Part shown: positions 59,241 to 64,000 of the stretch, in pieces | How the letters are laid out: each line of letters opens with the position of its first letter | Numbering within the stretch: position 1 is the first letter of the stretch | The notes under the pieces: generated by a model | What the model was told of the DNA's origin: nothing | Databases searched by the model: none | The model's input: the letters and a program-made list of their open reading frames with translations, nothing else | Assembly: GCF_018881855.1 (NCBI RefSeq) | Contig: NZ_JACVPN010000001.1 | Span: 186,001-250,000, forward strand | Length of the DNA: 64,000 nt | DNA from: Polynucleobacter sp. MWH-Berg-3C6 | GTDB taxonomy: Bacteria > Pseudomonadota > Gammaproteobacteria > Burkholderiales > Burkholderiaceae | Direction of reading: 5' to 3' | Position numbers and translations under genes: made by a program

Positions 59241-61856
59241 TTAAACCGTTTTTTCTTGGCCGCCGGTTTCAACTAAAACCATTGGGCCTTCTGGTCGGGC
59301 TGCTGCAGGCTTAGGCGTTCTGCCCAAGTTGGTTGACTCAGGTTGAATCTGGCTTTGGGCTTCTGCATGCTTAGAGGCATCAGTAGCAACCCAGATCATG
59401 CCGGCAGACTGCACAACACTATGTAAAGGAGTTTCTTCAAGCGCCTGGAAAGCAACCTTCGGAAGCTCTGGTGCAGGCTTAGCAATTACTTCAACAGTTG
59501 AAGTGGCTACTACTGCCACTGCTGTAACGGGAGCTGCAGCTGGAGTACTTTGAGTGCCTTGCGCTGGACGATTAGATTGACGTGGAGGGCGTGGTGCTCT
59601 CTCTTGTCTTTGCGCAGCAGGTTTTGCATTACCAAAGCTATTAGCAAGATTCTGAATCGGCATTGATGCAGATGCGCCAGCCATACCTACAGGGGGGCCT
59701 GCAAATGGACTTGCTGATGTCATTGCTGTTGCTGAAGTAGATGCTTCACCATTCTCTGCGCGTTCGCCACGATCATTGCGATTGCGACCACGACCACGAC
59801 GATTGCGACCACGACCACGACGCTCTTCGCCATCAGCAGTTGGTGCAGCCTCGCCTGGAGCAGCTTCGGTTGCAGGCGTTACTGCAGCTGGGTTTGCTTG
59901 GCGCTCTGGTTTTGGACCATTGCGATTACCGTTACGGTTATTGCCTTGGTTGCGATTGCCGTTGCGATTGTTGTTCGCTTCAGCAGTGCCTTCAGCAGCA
60001 GTTGCTGCTGGGCGCTCTGTACGCTCACCATTACGTTCGCCACGACGATTGCGACCACGGTTGCGATCACCACCATTGCCATTGCGGCCTTGGTTACGAC
60101 CACGCACATTGCTTGGTGCTGGCTTCTCTTCAGCTGCAGGAGAAGATGAGAACATCTTTTTAATAAATCCAAAGAAGCCACCAGAGCTTTCAGCTTGTGC
60201 TTTTTCGGTACGTGCTGGACGAGGTTGGCTAATTGGTGCTGGTTGAGTTGGGGTAATGCCTTTAACAGCTGCTTCAGGACGCGCCTTCACATCAGCGTCC
60301 TTACGGCTCACAGTAGTATCGGTCTCAAGCTCACGTGCAGCTTCTTCCGCCATCACATAACTCGCCTTTTGATCATCTAAACGTGGATCGTCATGACGTA
60401 AACGCTCTAACTTGTAATGTGGAGTTTCCAAATGCTTATTTGGAACCATCAAGACATTCACTTTGAAGCGAGTTTCAATCTTGATCACTTCAGCACGTTT
60501 TTCATTCAAGAGGAATGCAGCCACTTCGACTGGTACCTGGGTATGAATCGCCGCTGTGTTCTCTTTCATTGCTTCTTCTTGAATGATGCGTAGAACTTGC
60601 AATGCTGAAGATTCGGTATCACGGATGTGACCAGTGCCATTACAACGTGGGCAGGTTACATGGCTTCCCTCAGAAAGGGCAGGGCGCAAGCGCTGACGTG
60701 ACATTTCCATCAAGCCGAACTTGGAGATCTTGCCCATCTGAACGCGAGCGCGGTCATGGCGCAGAGCATCGCGGAGGCGATTCTCAACATCTTTCTGCGC
60801 TTTGCTCGACTCCATATCAATAAAGTCGATCACGATCAAACCACCCAAGTCACGTAAACGTGCTTGACGGGCGATTTCATCAGCAGCTTCTAAGTTGGTG
60901 CGGGTTGCGGTTTCTTCAATATCAGAACCACGGGTTGCACGTGCAGAGTTCACGTCCACAGAAACCAAGGCTTCAGTGTGGTCGATCACAATGGCGCCAC
61001 CAGATGGCAGTGGCACTGTGCGTGAGTATGCAGTTTCGATTTGATGCTCAATTTGGAAACGAGAGAACAAAGGCACATCATCCTGATAGCGCTTTACTCG
61101 TGGCAAATTGTCCGGCATCACTACTGACATAAATGCTGCAGCTTGTTCGTAGATGTCATCGGTATCGATAAGGATCTCGCCGATATCTGGCTGGAAGTAA
61201 TCGCGAATGGCGCGAATCACTAAGCTAGATTCGAGATAAATCAGTAATGGGGCTGAATTGCCTTTGGCAGCTTCATCAATCGCTTTCCACAACTGCATTA
61301 GGTAACTTAAGTCCCATTGCAATTCAGTAGCATCACGACCAATACCGGCGGTACGAGCAATGATGCTCATACCATCAGCCACTTCTAATTGAGCCATGGC
61401 TTCGCGGAGTTCTTGACGGTCTTCACCTTCAATGCGACGGGAAACGCCGCCTCCACGTGGGTTATTTGGCATCAATACCAAATAGCGGCCAGCCAAGGAG
61501 ATAAAAGAAGTTAAAGCGGCGCCTTTTTGGCCACGCTCTTCTTTTTCTACTTGAACAATGATTTCTTGACCTTCGCGTAGCGCATCCTTGATGGAGGCAT
61601 TGCGAACATCGATACCCTCTTTGAAATAGGTTCTGGCAACTTCTTTAAATGGCAAGAAGCCATGACGCTCTTCACCATAGTTGACAAAGCAAGCCTCCAG
61701 GGAAGGCTCAATGCGGGTAATAACACCTTTGTAAATATTGCCTTTGCGTTGTTCGCGACCGGCGGCTTCGATATCAATATCGATGAGTTTTTGACCATCA
61801 ACGATGGCAACTCGCAACTCTTCTTGTTGAGTTGCATTAAACAACATGCGTTTCAT
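59241..61856 (-). CDS. rne: Ribonuclease E
   Basis: An 871-residue endoribonuclease central to mRNA decay and rRNA/tRNA processing. The S1 domain is at ~38-120 (GNIYKGVITRIEPSLEACFVNYG). Catalytic Asp residues are in VSVDVNSARATRG (~303) and VIDFIDM (~346). The Zn-link is CPRC at 402-405. After residue ~510 the C-terminal half is disordered: an Arg/Gly/Asn-rich RNA-binding zone and Ala/Pro-rich segments, expected to scaffold a degradosome. Length and start fit RNase E rather than the shorter RNase G. The transcript has a long leader. Confidence 0.95.
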   Translation of the reverse strand: MKRMLFNATQQEELRVAIVDGQKLIDIDIEAAGREQRKGNIYKGVITRIEPSLEACFVNYGEERHGFLPFKEVARTYFKEGIDVRNASIKDALREGQEIIVQVEKEERGQKGAALTSFISLAGRYLVLMPNNPRGGGVSRRIEGEDRQELREAMAQLEVADGMSIIARTAGIGRDATELQWDLSYLMQLWKAIDEAAKGNSAPLLIYLESSLVIRAIRDYFQPDIGEILIDTDDIYEQAAAFMSVVMPDNLPRVKRYQDDVPLFSRFQIEHQIETAYSRTVPLPSGGAIVIDHTEALVSVDVNSARATRGSDIEETATRTNLEAADEIARQARLRDLGGLIVIDFIDMESSKAQKDVENRLRDALRHDRARVQMGKISKFGLMEMSRQRLRPALSEGSHVTCPRCNGTGHIRDTESSALQVLRIIQEEAMKENTAAIHTQVPVEVAAFLLNEKRAEVIKIETRFKVNVLMVPNKHLETPHYKLERLRHDDPRLDDQKASYVMAEEAARELETDTTVSRKDADVKARPEAAVKGITPTQPAPISQPRPARTEKAQAESSGGFFGFIKKMFSSSPAAEEKPAPSNVRGRNQGRNGNGGDRNRGRNRRGERNGERTERPAATAAEGTAEANNNRNGNRNQGNNRNGNRNGPKPERQANPAAVTPATEAAPGEAAPTADGEERRGRGRNRRGRGRNRNDRGERAENGEASTSATAMTSASPFAGPPVGMAGASASMPIQNLANSFGNAKPAAQRQERAPRPPRQSNRPAQGTQSTPAAAPVTAVAVVATSTVEVIAKPAPELPKVAFQALEETPLHSVVQSAGMIWVATDASKHAEAQSQIQPESTNLGRTPKPAAARPEGPMVLVETGGQEKTV
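59781..59822 (-). repeat. Tandem duplication of a 21-base unit in rne
   Basis: Two perfect head-to-tail copies of a 21-base unit, 59781-59801 and 59802-59822, encode consecutive RRGRGRN heptapeptides on the minus strand. Neighbouring DNA (59740-60110) has degenerate copies of similar Arg/Asn/Gly codons, so the RNA-binding tail appears to expand by slippage. Confidence 0.85.
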
Positions 61857-62320
61857 AACACTCTCCTATGGGGGAGGATGTCGTTGCGCGCTGCGTTAGG
61901 GGACAAGTTAGATACCGCTTAAGGCATAGCCAATGGCGGTTTAAGAGTGTGGATCATGCAAATCTAGGCATTTATTACCCAGTTCACCAAGTTAACGGTT
62001 GGTTAAATTGGTGCCACACTTGACGATCGCCGCAGAGACCTCCTTTAGGTCATCAATGCAGGCGCGCGCCTGAAAACTGTCTTCTAATCGCGGGTCGCGG
62101 CATACGGCACACCAACCCTGCGCCTCATTACAACGGGGGAGGGGCAACCCCGGGAGTCTTTTAAAGGGCGACTCCAAGCTCCACGATTTAAACCTGACCT
62201 CAGGCTCATATCGGGCCAATAAATTGGCTAGAGCGTTGATTATACGGCACAAGTTGAATGACAATGGGGTATTGTTAAGTCCCTTATCGTCTCAGAACGA
62301 GGCGATAAGAGAGATAAATC
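61857..62320 (-). promoter_or_regulatory. Long 5' leader region of rne, shared with rluC promoter
   Basis: 464 bases without a supportable gene between the divergent rne and rluC genes. On the minus strand a perfect -10, TATAAT, lies at 62239-62244; a -35 with normal spacing is weak. Transcription from there would give a leader of about 375 bases, similar to the ~360-base autoregulatory leader of E. coli rne. G+C-rich blocks capable of pairing are present in it (for example CGGGGTTGCCCCTCCC on the minus strand near 62139-62155). Confidence 0.6.
62283..62309 (+). promoter_or_regulatory. Hairpin in the rluC leader
   Basis: CTTATCGTCTC pairs with GAGGCGATAAG (11 bp with one G-T pair) around a five-base loop, ending 11 bases before ATG 62321. 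It may modulate translation initiation or mRNA stability; no T-run follows, so it is not a terminator. Confidence 0.5.
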
Positions 62321-63346
62321 ATGAAATCTGAACCCATTTCCAAGCCTTTAAAGGTAAAAACGCCTGCTTCTTCAGCGCCTGCTGCAGTGCATCTTCAGAC
62401 TATTGGTCCTGAAGAGGCTGGTCAGCGCTTGGATAACTATTTGCTCCGTTGGGCCAAGGGCGTTCCTAAAAGTCACGTTTACCGGATTATTCGTTCGGGC
62501 GAGGTGCGGGTCAATAAAAAGCGAGCCGAGCCAACCACCCGACTGATTGAGGGTGATGTTGTGCGCCTTCCCCCAGTCAGAATTGCTGAGCCTGCCCAAA
62601 TGGCAGCAGTCAATAGTGCTCAAACCAAATCTAGAGCCCATGGTTACTCAGACAAAATGCCCATCCTTTTTGAGGATGAGGCTCTCCTAATAGTAGATAA
62701 ACCACCTGGCTTAGCTGTACATGGCGGGTCTGGAATTGCTCTGGGGGTGATTGAGACGTTGCGTATCACTCGCCCAGAATTGAAGTTCCTGGAATTAGTT
62801 CACCGTTTGGATCGAGACACCTCTGGTGTATTGCTGCTTGCTAAGAAGCGTAGTGCTCTGGTGGAGTTGCACCGTCAAATTCGTGAAGGCCAAACAGATA
62901 AGCGTTACTACTTGCTAGCCCATGGAGAAATTCAGCAGGGTGCGCAAGTGATGCAACTAAAGTATCCATTGCACAAATACCTCTTGGCTAATGGCGAACG
63001 TAGAGTGCGAGTTGATCCTGAGGGCTTGCCAAGCCACACAGCTTTGCGCGTGACCAAAACCATGAAGCGTGAAGATGCTGCGATTACTTTGGCTGAGGCT
63101 CAGTTAAAAACAGGCCGCACTCATCAGATCCGTGTACATCTTCAGAAACTGGGTCATGCAATCTTGGGCGATGACAAATATGGCTTTGAAGATCAAGACA
63201 AAGTAATTAAATCCAAGCGACTTTATCTCCATGCCCATCTTGCGGGCTTCACACATCCGCGTACTGGTGAGAAGATGCGGATTGAGTCCCCACTGCCAGC
63301 TGAGTTTGCGGCGATGATGAAAAATTTTGAACCAATAGAAGCGTAA
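62321..63346 (+). CDS. rluC: 23S rRNA pseudouridine synthase, RluC family
   Basis: A 341-residue enzyme forming pseudouridines at 23S rRNA positions 955, 2504 and 2580 in E. coli. The S4 domain is at ~33-95 (GQRLDNYLLRWAKGVPKSHVYRIIRSGEVRVN). Catalytic D164 is in VHRLDRDTSGVLLLAK. KTGRTHQIRVHLQKLGHAILGDDKYG (~262-287) closes the fold. It is divergent from rne, as in many proteobacteria, and its stop overlaps the next start as TAATG. Confidence 0.93.
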   Translation: MKSEPISKPLKVKTPASSAPAAVHLQTIGPEEAGQRLDNYLLRWAKGVPKSHVYRIIRSGEVRVNKKRAEPTTRLIEGDVVRLPPVRIAEPAQMAAVNSAQTKSRAHGYSDKMPILFEDEALLIVDKPPGLAVHGGSGIALGVIETLRITRPELKFLELVHRLDRDTSGVLLLAKKRSALVELHRQIREGQTDKRYYLLAHGEIQQGAQVMQLKYPLHKYLLANGERRVRVDPEGLPSHTALRVTKTMKREDAAITLAEAQLKTGRTHQIRVHLQKLGHAILGDDKYGFEDQDKVIKSKRLYLHAHLAGFTHPRTGEKMRIESPLPAEFAAMMKNFEPIEA

Positions 63347-64000
63347 TGACCCAAAAAAGTACATTCGGAGATAAACCCGATCGCCGCTATGACCTGATTG
63401 TGTGGGATTGGGATGGAACTATTATGGATTCCACGCCAACCATCGTGTATTGCATTCAGCAGGCTTGTCGCGATTTAGGTTTTAAAGAACCTGATGATGC
63501 ATTGGCAAGTTCAGTCATTGGCTTGGGTATTCAGGATTCATTACGAAGAGCGGTCCCCTGGATTGAGCCGGCACACTTTCCAAAACTGACAGATCGCTTT
63601 CGTTATCACTACCTAGCCAAAGATCATGAACTTGATTTATTTGTAGGCATTCGTGAGCTGCTCGAGAATTTACGGGAAGATAAATATCTATTGGGTGTTG
63701 CTACAGGTAAATCCAGAGTGGGTTTAGATCGTTCTTTAAAACACCATCAAATTGGCCATCTCTTTCATGAAACACGAACAGCTGATGAATCCTTCTCAAA
63801 GCCCCATCCAGGAATGTTGCTGGAGTTATCTGATGTGACTCAGGTGCCTACGCGTCGCATGTTGATGATTGGGGACACTACGCACGATTTAGATATGGCA
63901 GCCAATGCTGGCGTAGATGCTGTTGCAGTGACCTACGGCGCGCATCCTCTGGATACTTTAAAAACATCCCCTTCATTGGCTCATATAGATGATGTGGCAC
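63346..64000 (+). CDS. HAD-family phosphatase, Gph-like (partial at right edge)
   Basis: ATG 63346 overlaps the rluC stop (TAATG). The 218 codons seen have no stop before the end of the window. HAD motif I is DWDGTIMDS with D21 and D23; the cap has LRRAVPWIE; motif II is VATGKSR (~122), motif III Lys is in FSKPHPGML (~151) and motif IV is MIGDTTHDLDMAANAG (~176). Phosphoglycolate phosphatase or a related sugar-phosphate phosphatase is likely. Only the last few residues are probably missing. Confidence 0.87.
   Translation, partial: MTQKSTFGDKPDRRYDLIVWDWDGTIMDSTPTIVYCIQQACRDLGFKEPDDALASSVIGLGIQDSLRRAVPWIEPAHFPKLTDRFRYHYLAKDHELDLFVGIRELLENLREDKYLLGVATGKSRVGLDRSLKHHQIGHLFHETRTADESFSKPHPGMLLELSDVTQVPTRRMLMIGDTTHDLDMAANAGVDAVAVTYGAHPLDTLKTSPSLAHIDDVA

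Noticed and set aside
59741-60246. Plus-strand ORFs very rich in His, Asp and Arg opposite rne
   Set aside because: They are shadows of the repetitive Arg/Asn/Gly codons of the RNase E tail, with no ribosome-binding site or family match.
1-64000. Search by eye for tRNA, rRNA and CRISPR arrays
   Set aside because: No cloverleaf with a GTTCRA-type T-loop in an intergenic region, no rRNA-like stretch and no regularly spaced repeats were seen; a short or unusual tRNA could be missed without a computed search.

Overview
The window reads as chromosome of a free-living betaproteobacterium in the Burkholderiales, most likely Polynucleobacter or a close relative. This is inferred from gene content: a monomeric NADP-isocitrate dehydrogenase, a cysI-DUF934 pair, a Bug/TctC-type solute receptor, a 7Fe ferredoxin with a TrxR-like ferredoxin-NADP reductase, and a moderate-to-low G+C composition. 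No rRNA, tRNA, CRISPR array, complete insertion sequence or replication origin was seen. Genes are tightly packed, with many 1-8 bp overlaps.

Layout. 1-4241: a visibly A+T-richer surface-glycan segment (methyltransferase end, GT-C-like membrane protein, a small coupled ORF, GT2, GT4), followed by a gene-poor scar holding a possible tyrosine-recombinase fragment, then wecA. 5.8-10.6 kb: a small membrane protein, chaA, and a siroheme/sulfite-reduction block (cbiX, cobA, DUF934, cysI). 10.8-11.4 kb: a higBA toxin-antitoxin locus whose toxin is frameshifted. 11.4-16.8 kb: a tctC-amidohydrolase-membrane protein operon, pcaD, an HdeD-like protein and an acyltransferase. 16.9-18.1 kb: darP and a second toxin-antitoxin pair. 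18.2-20.7 kb: GMC oxidoreductase and an EamA exporter. 20.7-23.6 kb: a divergent reactive-sulfur locus (TauE/SafE, persulfide-dioxygenase-like hydrolase, BigR/SqrR-type repressor, DUF2892). 24.1-27.0 kb: a four-gene operon behind two Fur-box-like palindromes, coding for a beta-barrel, an FMN-binding protein, ApbE and a four-helix His-rich membrane protein. 27-35 kb: nuclease, lytic transglycosylase, FKBP, MFS, icd. 35-44 kb: msrP-lipocalin-MBL-SDR, a frameshifted DUF2889 gene, rsuA, PCD, a two-subunit molybdenum hydroxylase, and msrQ. 44-50.6 kb: envelope proteins, PPIase, folA, thyA, ferredoxin reductase, fdxA, panE. 50.7-55.7 kb: a TRAP transporter with an unusually long large permease, and a divergent D-2-hydroxyacid dehydrogenase. 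55.8-64 kb: moeA-mobA-moaA, rne with a long leader, rluC, and the start of a HAD phosphatase.

How parts fit. MoaA, MobA and MoeA supply molybdenum cofactor, which MsrP and the hydroxylase need. CobA and CbiX can make siroheme for CysI. The candidate novel system is the 24.1-27.0 kb operon. It has all the parts expected of an iron-starvation-induced, flavinylated extracytoplasmic electron-transfer (possibly ferric-reductase) module: ApbE, its FMN acceptor, a membrane protein whose histidines are placed like those of a diheme cytochrome b, and an outer-membrane barrel. That function is inference; the gene order, FMN motif, histidines, promoter hexamers and palindromes are visible in the sequence.
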